Positions 17,856 to 26,915 of a stretch of 64,000 nucleotides of DNA are shown here, piece by piece. The position numbers and the translations under genes are program-made. The stretch is from Flavobacteriales bacterium (GTDB lineage: Bacteria > Bacteroidota > Bacteroidia > Flavobacteriales_D > Cryomorphaceae), in assembly GCA_022448105.1 (NCBI GenBank), contig JAKVAV010000005.1, positions 173,387 to 237,386 of the forward strand, in the 5' to 3' direction. Below the pieces are notes generated by a model that was not told the origin of the DNA, ran no database searches, and saw nothing but the letters and a program-made list of their open reading frames with translations. The stretch's first letter is position 1. Every line of letters starts with the position of its first letter.

Positions 17856-18669
17856 TTGCTATCGATTCTAAAGACATTCTCATCGGATTGGCTCCTTTCT
17901 TTTCTAGAGCATCCTCCACGTAATCGAAAGTGGAAAGAATGTCAGGAGATCCTTCTACTATGGCAATATCGTGTTCAAAATGAGCAGAATACTTTCGATC
18001 TGCTGATATAATAGTCCAGTCGTCATCTAACATGAGAATGTCTTTTGTTCCTAAATTGATCATCGGCTCAACTGCCAAGACCATCCCATTTGTTATTTTC
18101 TTCCCTCTTCCCCTCTTTCCGTAGTTCGGGACTTGAGGATCTTCGTGCATTGATTTACCAAGCCCGTGCCCTACCAACTCTCTCACTACACCATATCCTT
18201 GATTTTCAGCGTGTGTCTGAATGGCAAAACCTAGGTCTCCTATGCGTTTACCGACCCTCATTTGATCAATTCCTAGATAGAGAGACTCTTTTGTTACCCT
18301 CAATAAATTTTCAGCTTCCGCTGAGATATCACCAACTGCAAAGGTGTACGCGTGGTCGCCATAGTAGTCATTCTTTATCGCTCCGCAATCCACGGAGATG
18401 ATATCGCCTTCTTCAAGAGATTTACTGCTAGGAATACCGTGAACCACTGCTTCATTTACTGAGATGCAGAGAGTATTGGGAAATCCTCCAAAACCTAAAA
18501 AACCTGGAACGGCTCCTTGATCCTTGATATATTCAAAGGCCAACTTGTCCAATTCCAGTGGTGTAACACCGGGCTCCACTTTTTCTGCAATCAAGCCTAG
18601 CGTTCTAGAAACAATCTGGGCACTAATGCGCATCAATTCTATCTCTTCTGAATTCTTTAAGTGAACCAT
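17845..18669 (-). CDS. map: type I methionine aminopeptidase
   Basis: 274 residues; removes the initiator Met from nascent proteins in the cytosol. All five metal ligands of the family are visible: Asp94 (ISVDCG), Asp105 (YGDHAYTF), His168 (VGHGLGKSMHE), Glu201 (AVEPMI) and Glu232 (HFEHDIAI). The substrate His77 lies in AVVHGIP. The length is close to the usual 250-275 for type I enzymes. The start overlaps the end of the upstream HAD phosphatase gene by 13 nt, so the two are likely translated from one mRNA. The gene is relevant to neighbours whose catalytic Cys2 requires Met removal, though that is a general housekeeping link. Confidence 0.95.
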   Translation of the reverse strand: MVHLKNSEEIELMRISAQIVSRTLGLIAEKVEPGVTPLELDKLAFEYIKDQGAVPGFLGFGGFPNTLCISVNEAVVHGIPSSKSLEEGDIISVDCGAIKNDYYGDHAYTFAVGDISAEAENLLRVTKESLYLGIDQMRVGKRIGDLGFAIQTHAENQGYGVVRELVGHGLGKSMHEDPQVPNYGKRGRGKKITNGMVLAVEPMINLGTKDILMLDDDWTIISADRKYSAHFEHDIAIVEGSPDILSTFDYVEDALEKKGANPMRMSLESIATIG

Positions 18670-19118
18670 GTTTTGAACTTTGATTTAAGCCCTCCACTTT
18701 TTTTTTGGTGATTGTGGTGAGCTTCAGCATTTTTTAATTGATGATTGAATTCTCCGTCTTCGGGATGTAGCATTTGATAAATTATTCCCCATCCCAAAAA
18801 TCCACCAACATTCCTGTCGTCTATAAAAAGATCGGCGTCAATTTTACGGCTGATTTCTTCATTCATCACTTCCTCGGGGTAGCTGGAGTTTATGGAGTAA
18901 AATTTTATTCCTTTTGACTCACAATATTCCACTGCCTCCTCCAGTCTTCTCCCACTGCGATAAGTCCACAATATGAGTTTGTGCCCCTTTTCCTGAAGTG
19001 CTTTGAGTGTGTCAAAAGCAAATAGCATTTCTTCTCCAATCTCAGGATATTTATGCTCTACAATTGTGCCGTCAAAATCTATCGCAATCTTTAGCGAATC
19101 TTCTGATATCATTGCCAT
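18657..19118 (-). CDS. HAD-superfamily phosphatase, BT0820 type
   Basis: 153 residues. HAD motif I is IAIDFDGTIVEH with Asp14 (nucleophile) and Asp16. Motif II is the Thr in LILWTYRSGRRLEEA, and motif IV is DADLFIDDRNVGG. The pattern and short length match the BT0820 family of Bacteroidota cap-less HAD phosphatases, whose substrate is not known. It is cytosolic and precedes map with a 13-nt overlap. Two Met codons (1 and 3) are both possible starts. The region upstream to the divergent methyltransferase gene is about 120 nt. Confidence 0.87.
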   Translation of the reverse strand: MAMISEDSLKIAIDFDGTIVEHKYPEIGEEMLFAFDTLKALQEKGHKLILWTYRSGRRLEEAVEYCESKGIKFYSINSSYPEEVMNEEISRKIDADLFIDDRNVGGFLGWGIIYQMLHPEDGEFNHQLKNAEAHHNHQKKSGGLKSKFKTWFT

Positions 19119-19237
19119 TTGCTCGCAAAATTAATCAAATAATTAGGGGGCTTTTTAACGATAAAATCCTCAAGGATAAACAAAATGCAATTTTGAACGA
19201 TATATTTACATTGACACACAAGCGAGTAGATTAGATT

Positions 19238-19918
19238 ATGTTGAAGAAAGAGCCTGTAAGAGTTGTCCTTGAGTCCCTTGCCCACCCACTGTATAAGCTC
19301 TACTCAGGTTCTCTTCGAAATTGGGAGTACTTCGATATGAAGCTTGGCGTTCATCCAGGAATTTTTCATCCGGGATGGTTCGTTACCTCAGTTATGTTAC
19401 TCGAAACAATCGAGGCAATGAATGTTAAGGGTAAAACTGTTCTTGAAATGGGCTGCGGAGCAGGGGCATTGGCTTGTAGAGCGGCGCAGCTAGGAGCGGA
19501 GAGTTTTGCGAGTGACATTACGAATTCTGCTTGCAAGAACACTGAAGAAAATGCTCTGAAAAATGGGTTGGATGTGCGTGTCATTCAGAGCGACCTGTTT
19601 GATCAGATGGAGCAAAGCTTTCAGTTTGATTTCATTTTCGTAAATCCACCATTTATTCCGAGATATCCCGAAAGTGAAGATGATTTTGCGTTCTGCTGTG
19701 GAGAAGGTTATGAATATTACATCTCTCTATTTGACAAGTTGAAGTACCACTTGAGTGAAGGTGGTGAATTGGTCATGGCGCTCGCCAAAAGTTGCGATAT
19801 AAAAAAGATTCTGGAAATAGCTGATTTAGAGGGTGCGGAATTTCAGAGATTGTCTTCAAAGAGAAAATGGTCTGAGACGAACTATCTCTACAAATTCAAC
19901 ATTAATTCCCCAGAATAA
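19238..19918 (+). CDS. class I SAM-dependent methyltransferase, HemK/N6-type motif
   Basis: 226 residues. SAM-binding motif I is VLEMGCGAGALACRAAQLGA near residue 68, followed by the acidic strand SFASDITNSACKNTEENA. The catalytic motif is FVNPPFIP near residue 135, the NPPY/F type seen in HemK/PrmC release-factor and other N-methyltransferases. The N-terminal 60 residues are unlike PrmC, and FHPGWFVTSVMLLE occupies the place of the usual P-RxDTE segment. The substrate is therefore unknown; amino-nitrogen methylation is inferred from the NPPF motif. Its 3' end overlaps the end of the opposite-strand OmpA gene by 17 nt. Confidence 0.82.
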   Translation: MLKKEPVRVVLESLAHPLYKLYSGSLRNWEYFDMKLGVHPGIFHPGWFVTSVMLLETIEAMNVKGKTVLEMGCGAGALACRAAQLGAESFASDITNSACKNTEENALKNGLDVRVIQSDLFDQMEQSFQFDFIFVNPPFIPRYPESEDDFAFCCGEGYEYYISLFDKLKYHLSEGGELVMALAKSCDIKKILEIADLEGAEFQRLSSKRKWSETNYLYKFNINSPE

Positions 19919-21107
19919 TAAACTCGACTCGGCGATTAATGGCTCGACCTTCTTCTGTTGTATTCGTTGTTAGAGGTTTTTCAGAACCGTAGCCGGCATA
20001 AGACACCCTTGTTTGGTTTACGTTTTCTTCGATTAAGTAATCCACCACGCTTTTTGCTCGCTCTTGGCTGAGTATCTTATTGTAGCTAATGCCGCCAATG
20101 TTGTCTGTGTGGCCTCCAATTTCTATTCTCAAAAACGGATAGTCTGTCATGATATCCACTAGTTTATCTAACTCCTGCTTTGATTGAGGTAAAAGCTCTG
20201 CTTTATCAAATTCAAAGAAGATATTCTCAAGAGTAATTCTGTCGCCTACCTTGTAATCTATGCTATCAAGCTTGATTTCTTTTGTGGATACCAATTCTGC
20301 TTTCTTTAGAATTCGCTTTGGAGTCGGAGGAATACTTCTTTTTGGACTCGGGCTTATTTCTTCTTCGGGCTTAGCTCGTCTGACCTCTACATCATCGATG
20401 TAATAATAAGCGCCGCCTTCACCCTCATCAAATTTGTGGATTTCCGTTCGGTTATCATGGTAAAAATTCCCGATAAGTAGGTACTTAGATTCTACATCTA
20501 CCTCGAAAACTCCAGAGATTTTTTGCCAAGCATTCCACCTGGATTTGATGATCCTATTTGTGTTGATACAAGGAGTCAAAAAAAGTGGCATTCTATCTCG
20601 CGTAACAATGGCCGTGTCACTGAAGTACATGCCGATATTATTGGATGCATATCTACTCTTTACCGCTCGACTTACGTGGAATTCGGCATAATATCTTTCT
20701 CCGGGTACCAGAGTAGAATCAAGTTTAATGCTAAGGTACTCATGCCAAAAGGTTTCCGTGCCTCCCTTGCCATAGGTTTTCAAACCAGCCATATTATCTC
20801 CATTTCTTGGGCTTTGTTTTCCTCCACTGTGTTTGTAGGGGTTTGACCAACAAGATTTTTTTACTCTGAGGCTGAATAGGTCTGGAGTAGTTTCTGTTGG
20901 TGAATCCCAAGCGATGATATCCTCCATGTAGTTTCTGCCATTTTGGTTCCACTTGCAGTACTCTCTTTTGGTCTCTTCAAACCCAGGATTGCTTACATAG
21001 TTATAGTAACCTTCATCATTTTCAATAAGCTCCTTGAGTAACTGCGACTTTACAGGAAGGAAGGTCCAAAGGAAAATTATTGATACAAGATATTTTACTC
21101 TAATCAT
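19902..21107 (-). CDS. OmpA-family outer membrane protein with N-terminal beta-sandwich domain
   Basis: 401 residues with a signal peptide (1-22, ending LPVKSQ). Residues ~35-255 resemble a carbohydrate-binding-like beta-sandwich common in Bacteroidota OmpA proteins (FSLRVKKSCWSNPY, YYIDDVEVRRAKP). The C-terminal ~110 residues are an OmpA domain: LENIFFEFDKAELLPQSK, then IEIGGHTDNIGG and ERAKSVVDYLIEENV, ending RRVEFIIL. The peptidoglycan-contact Asp and Arg positions are intact. It probably tethers the outer membrane to peptidoglycan. A second OmpA gene, divergent from this one, begins the polysaccharide locus. Confidence 0.9.
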   Translation of the reverse strand: MIRVKYLVSIIFLWTFLPVKSQLLKELIENDEGYYNYVSNPGFEETKREYCKWNQNGRNYMEDIIAWDSPTETTPDLFSLRVKKSCWSNPYKHSGGKQSPRNGDNMAGLKTYGKGGTETFWHEYLSIKLDSTLVPGERYYAEFHVSRAVKSRYASNNIGMYFSDTAIVTRDRMPLFLTPCINTNRIIKSRWNAWQKISGVFEVDVESKYLLIGNFYHDNRTEIHKFDEGEGGAYYYIDDVEVRRAKPEEEISPSPKRSIPPTPKRILKKAELVSTKEIKLDSIDYKVGDRITLENIFFEFDKAELLPQSKQELDKLVDIMTDYPFLRIEIGGHTDNIGGISYNKILSQERAKSVVDYLIEENVNQTRVSYAGYGSEKPLTTNTTEEGRAINRRVEFIILGN

Positions 21108-21256
21108 AAGTGTAAGTTTTCCACATAGTCATCGGAGGGGCAAGGTGTAAAACTACCGATAAGCTAGAGTGGAAGAGGATTTATGGAAATTATCTTTCTT
21201 CAACGACCTGTGGATAATGACGTTGCCAATTTTGCATCCTACCTATAGAGTGCGGC

Positions 21257-21264
21257 TATCTTTG
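21257..21264 (+). promoter_or_regulatory. Bacteroidota-type -7 element before the OmpA-wza operon
   Basis: TATCTTTG fits TAnnTTTG; a TTG at 21232-21234 lies 22 nt upstream, slightly long for a -33 box. The ATG at 21289 is 25 nt downstream. A GTG frame opening at 21169 would begin upstream of this promoter, which supports 21289 as the true start. Confidence 0.5.
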
Positions 21265-21288
21265 TTTGTGCATTTGCACTCCCTTTAT

Positions 21289-22407
21289 ATGCTGAGAAAA
21301 GAACTATTTCTGCTTTTCTTCTTGATGATCAATTTCTTCCTCCAGGCACAGGATGAGGGCCCTTCTCCAATGTCTTGCCTTAACGCGCAAGAAGTGGTTT
21401 TCCCCCTCTCAGTAAATGATTTTTCAGCGAGCGAAGTGCTGCTGAATGATGTTAAACTCAATGCTCTTTATTATCTCTACGAAGACAGATATACATTCTG
21501 GTATAAGTTCATCGCCACTGAAGACGGAACAATAAATTTCTCAGTAAGTCCATCCAATTCAGACGATAGGTACAGGTCAATATTATTCGATTACGGAGGA
21601 AACGATTTTTGTGATAAGCTCGTTAACCAAAATCTACAGCCCAAAAGAGTGAAGAGAACTCCCGTTTTCAGCAAGAGCGGAGAAATTCTATACAAGAACA
21701 CTATCGAAGCTGCCAAAGGCGACACTTTTTACATATCCGTACTTAGCTTAAACGCAGAGGATTGTGGTCACTTCCTTTATATGGAGTGGGGTGATGAGAA
21801 GTTTTCCTTTCACGCTATTCATAGACCCTGTTACAACTTTACCAGACTGGAGCAGCCAGAGTTCTCCACGGCTAAAGAGGTTGTGGAAGATGTCACTCTA
21901 CAATTGAGTTTTGGAGATACGGTTCCACCCGAGCCCGAAACAGAGCTGGGTTTTGGAGCACTAGAAACCATTGAGGTGCAAAGCGAATTCGAAGATCTAA
22001 TCACCGTGGGAGACCGATTAATTCTTAATCAAGTTTACTTCTACAATAATACATTTGCCTTTAAGCCAGGCGCCCAGGAAGAGATGGATCAGTTGGTACA
22101 ATTCTTAGAAATGAACCCAACAGTTGAAGTGGAGATTCAGGGTCATACAGCAAACAATACCGAGGAGATTCGTCCTGATCCAAACTTTAAAGGTCAAGGT
22201 AAAGAGTGGAATTTTAAAGGCTCAGCATTAAAGCTAAGCGAGTATAGAGCAGATGCTGTCATGGCTTATTTAATTGAAAAAGGCGTTTCGAAAAAACGAT
22301 TAGTATCCAAAGGTTATGGGGATTCAAAAAAGAGAGTTCCCAATGCATCCACTTTTGAAGAATTCGAAAAAAATATGCGCGTCGAGGCGGTAGTAACCAA
22401 GCAATGA
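21289..22407 (+). CDS. OmpA-family lipid/peptidoglycan-linking protein heading the polysaccharide export operon
   Basis: 372 residues from the ATG at 21289, which begins a good signal peptide (MLRKELFLLFFLMINFFLQAQ). An in-frame GTG 120 nt upstream would add an implausible extension. Residues ~30-190 form a beta-rich domain (YTFWYKFIATEDGTINFSVS). The C-terminal ~125 residues are a divergent OmpA domain (LNQVYFYNNTFAFKPGAQEE, VEIQGHTANN, YRADAVMAYLIEKGV, LVSKGYGDSKKRVPN), with an insertion between the GHT motif and the following helix. It overlaps the start of the Wza-like gene by 4 nt (ATGA), so expression is coupled to capsule export. A role anchoring the export machinery to peptidoglycan is inference. 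Confidence 0.85.
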   Translation: MLRKELFLLFFLMINFFLQAQDEGPSPMSCLNAQEVVFPLSVNDFSASEVLLNDVKLNALYYLYEDRYTFWYKFIATEDGTINFSVSPSNSDDRYRSILFDYGGNDFCDKLVNQNLQPKRVKRTPVFSKSGEILYKNTIEAAKGDTFYISVLSLNAEDCGHFLYMEWGDEKFSFHAIHRPCYNFTRLEQPEFSTAKEVVEDVTLQLSFGDTVPPEPETELGFGALETIEVQSEFEDLITVGDRLILNQVYFYNNTFAFKPGAQEEMDQLVQFLEMNPTVEVEIQGHTANNTEEIRPDPNFKGQGKEWNFKGSALKLSEYRADAVMAYLIEKGVSKKRLVSKGYGDSKKRVPNASTFEEFEKNMRVEAVVTKQ

Positions 22408-23153
22408 AATATCTCTTCTATTTTTTCACCCTTCTTTTGCTCGTCTCTTGTGTTTCTCACAAACAAGTCACCTATTTTAATGATATCAAAGACTTGCAAA
22501 CTGGCCAATTAAATATTCCCAATGCGCCGAAGCCAATTCTCAAGCCTGGTGATATCGTTGAAATACAAATTTCCAGCGCTAGCCTGGAAACTAACCCTTA
22601 CTTTGAGAAGGATCAAAGCTCAGTGGATGATGGATTTGGGGGAAATATGTACCAAATCAATGCCGAAGGTCTGATATATCTTCCTTTGGTCGGAGAAGTA
22701 GAAATTGCAGGGAAAACGAAGGAAGAGGCCCGTCGGATAATTGAAGTAAATTTATTGGACTACGTCCAAAAACCTACTGTTAATCTCAGACAGTCCGATT
22801 ATAAAATCACCATACTCGGTGAAGTAAATGCCCCCGGCGTATATGAGATTCCGACAGGGGAGGCTACTGTTTTGGAGGCGCTTGGTTATGCGGGAGACCT
22901 CACCTTATTTGGGCAAAGAGAGAATGTTTTAGTCATTCACGATGATGGCGTAGAGAAGAGTTTTCATCGACTCAATCTCAATGAATCCAGTGTCTTGGAG
23001 AGTGAGCAGTTTTACCTGCAGAACAACGATGTGATTTACGTTCAACCTAGCAAGGGCTTTACTTCAAAGGACGACAATATCTATCGCATCCTTCCATTGG
23101 TTATTAGTTCTCTTACCTTTCTAGCCGTTGTGGTAAGTCTCAATCAATCATAG
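22404..23153 (+). CDS. polysaccharide export outer membrane lipoprotein (Wza/PES family)
   Basis: 249 residues. The lipoprotein signal ends at Cys16 (LLLVSC). The PES domain follows (LKPGDIVEIQISS, then EGLIYLPLVGEVEIAGKTKEEA), then a SLBB domain (ITILGEVNAPGVYEIPTGEATVLEALGYAGD). The protein is shorter than enteric Wza (about 380), as is usual in Bacteroidota, and ends with a hydrophobic segment (LPLVISSLTFLAVVVSL) that may be a membrane anchor. It would form the outer membrane or periplasmic conduit for the polysaccharide and work with the autokinase encoded 2 nt downstream. Confidence 0.93.
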   Translation: MKYLFYFFTLLLLVSCVSHKQVTYFNDIKDLQTGQLNIPNAPKPILKPGDIVEIQISSASLETNPYFEKDQSSVDDGFGGNMYQINAEGLIYLPLVGEVEIAGKTKEEARRIIEVNLLDYVQKPTVNLRQSDYKITILGEVNAPGVYEIPTGEATVLEALGYAGDLTLFGQRENVLVIHDDGVEKSFHRLNLNESSVLESEQFYLQNNDVIYVQPSKGFTSKDDNIYRILPLVISSLTFLAVVVSLNQS

Positions 23154-23155
23154 AA

Positions 23156-25564
23156 ATGGCGACTGAGAATTTAAACAGACCAGAGAGAGCTGAACGTGAT
23201 TTTGACTTGAAATCACTCTTTTTCCGATATTTAAAATACTGGTTTTGGTTTCCGCTTAGTTTGGTATTGGCCCTTGCAGTTGCCAAATATTACAACTGGT
23301 ATAAGAATCCTATTTATGCGGTAACAGCTAAGCTGCTCGTGAAGGATGAAAATGTAGCTAAGGATCAGTTTTTAAAGCAGCTTGATGTTGAGTCTCCCTC
23401 TAAAAATCTCGAGAACGAGATTGAGATTCTCCGATCTCATAGTCTGTTGGCAAAGACATTGAATGAACTTGAATTTGATGTATCATATTACTTGATCGGT
23501 GATTTGAAAGTGTCGGAGGCGTATAAAGACAGTCCGTTTATCGTTGATGCATCTTCTCTAAACTTCGCTGCATACGGGCACTTTTTCGAAGTATTTATAG
23601 TCGATTCCTCTTCTTTCGAATTTTCATATTCGCAAGGAGAAGAAGAGGTCACGAAGAAACAAAAATTTGGTGAAGCTTTTGATTTTGAGCTTGGTAGAAT
23701 AAAGGTTGATAAACGCGAGAACTTTTCTAACCAAGATCTTCAAAATCCGAATTACGATAAGAGAAATTATCGCATTCTATTTAATACGATTTCCTCGAAT
23801 CAAAATAGGTATCTCTCAAAACTATCGGTGGCACTTGCTAGATCGCAGAGCACCATTCTCCAGCTATATCTAGAAGACGAAGTTCCTCAAAAAGGTCTGG
23901 ACTTTTTGAATGCATTGATAAAAGTGTACTTGGAAAATGATGTCGATTTGAAGAATAAGGCAGCATCTAGAACTGCTGAATTTCTGGATGATCAGCTCGA
24001 AGGGATAACAGACGACCTCGAAAATATTGAAGTCAACCGCGAGAAATACAAGGCTTCGAAAGGGATTATTGACCTCAAGTCAGAATCCCAAATAGTCCTT
24101 GAGAGCATCAAAGAGTTAGATTCAAAGGGCGCTATTAATACCACTAAACTCGGTCTCATTCGTCAGCTACGCGATTATGTGACGGAGAATGTCGACATGA
24201 GAGACTTAGCTCCTGCTGCTCTCGATATTACCGACCCACTCCTTGTAAAGTTGATAAATAAATTAAGTGAGCTCCAGAGCCAGCGCGAGTACATCATAAA
24301 TAATGCGACCGTTAACGATCCTCGATTATTTTCTTTAAACGCTGAAATTGAGCTGACAAGATCTTCGCTTCTTGAGAACATTAAGAATATTGAAAAAGGC
24401 CTGGTTCAGCAGCAATCAGAAATCGAAGAGTCTCAGAATTCCTTTAGAAATAGGATTCAACGCATACCCACAACCGAAAGGGAGCTACTCGAAATCGAGA
24501 GAAAATTTAGAATTCAAGAAAGCCTTTATCTCTTCCTTCTCGAAAAAAGAGCGGAATTGGCTATATCTCTGGCTGCGACAGAGAGCGATACAAGGGTGGT
24601 TGACGCTGCTAGAGTTATCCCTGGCCCCATTTCGCCAGTCCCCCAAAGGGCATATTCAATAGCGGTTTTGCTGGGGATTTTTGTACCCCTTCTCATCATA
24701 TTTTTCATCGAAAATCTAAATGATAAAGTCACCGACATCGCAACTTTGAAAAGGCTTACTAATATTCCTGTTGTCGGGATGGTGAGGTTCAATGAGTATA
24801 ATTCACCGCTGGTGGTGCTGGAAAAGCCTCGTTCGAGTATTTCGGAGGAGTATCGTAGCATTCGAACCAATCTTAATTTTTTCGATTCTGACGGTAGTGC
24901 CGAAGTTGTCATGGTTACTTCTTCTATTGGAACTGAGGGAAAAACCTTTACAGCAATGAATCTTGCTTCGATAATGGCAGCAGCAGGTTCAAAAGTTGTC
25001 CTTATCGGACTCGACCTTCGCAAACCGCGTATTGTTGAGGATTTTCAAATTGATAATAGCACAGGCTGTAGTAATTACTTGAGCGGTCATGCACAGCTTG
25101 ACGATATACTTATACCGTCTGGATACACCGACAATCTCTTTATAGCACCCTCTGGTCCTCCGCCGCCAAACCCATCCGAGTTGATCAACTCTGATCGAAT
25201 GCCACGGCTGATAAAAGAGTTAAGCCAGCGCTTTGATAAAATCGTCATCGATACGCCTCCCGTTGGGCTCGTTTCTGACGGGCTCCAAATAACCGAATAT
25301 GCCAACACAACGATTTTTGTGGTAAGAGAAGGGGTGACTCGCAAAGCACACTTAATTCAGGCCAATGAGATGTTTGAAAAGGAAAGATTGATGCATCCTG
25401 CTATCGTTTTTAATGCTGTACAGCGAAAAAATAAATCGTACGCTTATGGAGGGGCATACGGTTACGGCTATGGTTACGGCTACCAAACCGATTACGGAAA
25501 CTATTTCGACGAGAAAAAAGACGCTAATAAGTCAAAGTGGAATCCATTCAAGAATAATGCTTGA
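23156..25564 (+). CDS. polysaccharide co-polymerase / tyrosine autokinase (Wzc family)
   Basis: 802 residues. It has an N-terminal cytosolic segment, a transmembrane helix near 28-46 (FWFPLSLVLALAVAKYY) and a Wzz-like periplasmic domain with coiled-coil segments (~250-480). A second transmembrane helix lies near 500-520 (AYSIAVLLGIFVPLLIIFFI), followed by a cytosolic BY-kinase domain. Walker A is IGTEGKTFTAMNLA near 590, Walker A' is VVLIGLDLRKPRI and Walker B is KIVIDTPPVGLVSD. The C-terminus has a Tyr/Gly run (SYAYGGAYGYGYGYGYQTDY) that is the autophosphorylation cluster. Cycling of that cluster controls chain length and export in homologues. It is placed between Wza and the flippase, as expected. 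Confidence 0.95.
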   Translation: MATENLNRPERAERDFDLKSLFFRYLKYWFWFPLSLVLALAVAKYYNWYKNPIYAVTAKLLVKDENVAKDQFLKQLDVESPSKNLENEIEILRSHSLLAKTLNELEFDVSYYLIGDLKVSEAYKDSPFIVDASSLNFAAYGHFFEVFIVDSSSFEFSYSQGEEEVTKKQKFGEAFDFELGRIKVDKRENFSNQDLQNPNYDKRNYRILFNTISSNQNRYLSKLSVALARSQSTILQLYLEDEVPQKGLDFLNALIKVYLENDVDLKNKAASRTAEFLDDQLEGITDDLENIEVNREKYKASKGIIDLKSESQIVLESIKELDSKGAINTTKLGLIRQLRDYVTENVDMRDLAPAALDITDPLLVKLINKLSELQSQREYIINNATVNDPRLFSLNAEIELTRSSLLENIKNIEKGLVQQQSEIEESQNSFRNRIQRIPTTERELLEIERKFRIQESLYLFLLEKRAELAISLAATESDTRVVDAARVIPGPISPVPQRAYSIAVLLGIFVPLLIIFFIENLNDKVTDIATLKRLTNIPVVGMVRFNEYNSPLVVLEKPRSSISEEYRSIRTNLNFFDSDGSAEVVMVTSSIGTEGKTFTAMNLASIMAAAGSKVVLIGLDLRKPRIVEDFQIDNSTGCSNYLSGHAQLDDILIPSGYTDNLFIAPSGPPPPNPSELINSDRMPRLIKELSQRFDKIVIDTPPVGLVSDGLQITEYANTTIFVVREGVTRKAHLIQANEMFEKERLMHPAIVFNAVQRKNKSYAYGGAYGYGYGYGYQTDYGNYFDEKKDANKSKWNPFKNNA

Positions 25565-26915
25565 TGAACTCATCGCGAGGTTTAGTTCTTCCTCTGATCA
25601 AAGAGGAAAAAGGGTGCTCCAGAATATTCTGTGGTCCACCGGATTGAAAGCTGTAAATGCCTCTATCAGCTTCATCATTATCCCACTTTATCTGACACTA
25701 TTAACGGAAATTGCATTTGGAATTTGGTTAACGGTCAGTACGGTACTACAATGGTTCAATTTTTTTGACCTTGGAATAGGCAATGGACTGAGAAATAAAT
25801 TGGCTGAGGCTCTAGCAAAAGAAGATGAAACACTCGGAAAAACCTATGTGAGTACCACATACGCTCTGGTAACCATGATAGCCTTGGGAATGTTGCTGGC
25901 TTTTTTTGTTGCCGACTCCTTTCTTGAGTGGTCAACGATATTTGAAGCTTCCGAAAATTTGAGTGGTCAAGTGAATGCTATGGTCACCGTTTTGTTTTGC
26001 CTTTTTATTCCTCAGTTCGTTGCGCAACTCATTAAGATGATCGTGACGGCAGACCAACGGCCAGCACTTGCGAATTTGATGAACACATCCGTAAATGTGC
26101 TTCAGCTGTCTGCGGTATACATATTGGGAGAATTTGGTATGGGGACATTGGTGAATCTCGCTTGGATGATAGCTGGTGTCAATTTAATTGTCCCACTCAT
26201 TGCGAGCATCTATTTGTTTACGACCAGATATTCGGGTTTAACCCCATCTATCAAATCCATCGATTTTCAGTATTCAAAGGATCTACTCGGATTGGGGGCA
26301 ACGTTTTTCATACTGCAAGGTGCCGCTTTGGTAGTTTTCATGACTGATAATTTCATCATTACCAAGGTTCTTGGCCCTGAAGAGGTGCCTGCTTACAATA
26401 TTTCGTACCGTTACTTTAACTTGGCACTGGTGTTTTTTGGCTTGGTCACCACTCCATTTTGGTCAGCCTTTACTGACGCGTACGTAAAGAAAGATTTTGG
26501 ATGGATCAATGTTATGCTCAAGCGATTACTCCTTCTCTGGCTTGCCATGGCTCTAGGGGTGTTGCTTTTGATTTTTCTGGCGCCAATGATCTATCATATA
26601 TGGATTGGTGACGAGGTTGAAATTCCATCAGTTCTAAATTGGGCCATGGGTTTTTGGGTTGTACTTTCAGCTTTGCTGAGCATTTTTGGTACTTTTCTGA
26701 GCGGAGTAGGTAAGTTAAAAGTATCGCTTTTTCATGCAGTTTTTGTGATGGTTGTAAACATTCCTTTATCGATTTGGTTGGCCCAGTTTTCAATACTTGG
26801 AAGTGCTGGGGTCATACTGGCCAGTGCTCTGGGCGCCTCAGTGAGACTGTTTTTTCAGCCTTATCAGACCTACCTTATTCTGAAAGGAAAGGCTTCCGGA
26901 ATTTGGGATCTCTAA
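25557..26915 (+). CDS. oligosaccharide flippase (Wzx-like)
   Basis: 452 residues from the ATG at 25557, overlapping the kinase stop by 8 nt. The frame is open further upstream, but that extension is antiparallel to no known domain and codes the kinase in another frame, so I use 25557. About 12-14 hydrophobic helices are visible (for example AVNASISFIIIPLYLTLLTEI, TYALVTMIALGMLLAFFV, NIPLSIWLAQFSILGSAGVILA). This fits the MOP-exporter/polysaccharide biosynthesis family. It should flip lipid-linked repeat units from the cytosolic to the periplasmic face. Its 3' end overlaps the antisense sulfotransferase gene by 4 nt. Confidence 0.88.
   Translation: MLDELIARFSSSSDQRGKRVLQNILWSTGLKAVNASISFIIIPLYLTLLTEIAFGIWLTVSTVLQWFNFFDLGIGNGLRNKLAEALAKEDETLGKTYVSTTYALVTMIALGMLLAFFVADSFLEWSTIFEASENLSGQVNAMVTVLFCLFIPQFVAQLIKMIVTADQRPALANLMNTSVNVLQLSAVYILGEFGMGTLVNLAWMIAGVNLIVPLIASIYLFTTRYSGLTPSIKSIDFQYSKDLLGLGATFFILQGAALVVFMTDNFIITKVLGPEEVPAYNISYRYFNLALVFFGLVTTPFWSAFTDAYVKKDFGWINVMLKRLLLLWLAMALGVLLLIFLAPMIYHIWIGDEVEIPSVLNWAMGFWVVLSALLSIFGTFLSGVGKLKVSLFHAVFVMVVNIPLSIWLAQFSILGSAGVILASALGASVRLFFQPYQTYLILKGKASGIWDL

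Noticed and set aside
24526-25023. 165-codon minus-strand frame in the Wzc-like gene
   Set aside because: Fully inside a clear kinase gene, no signature of its own.
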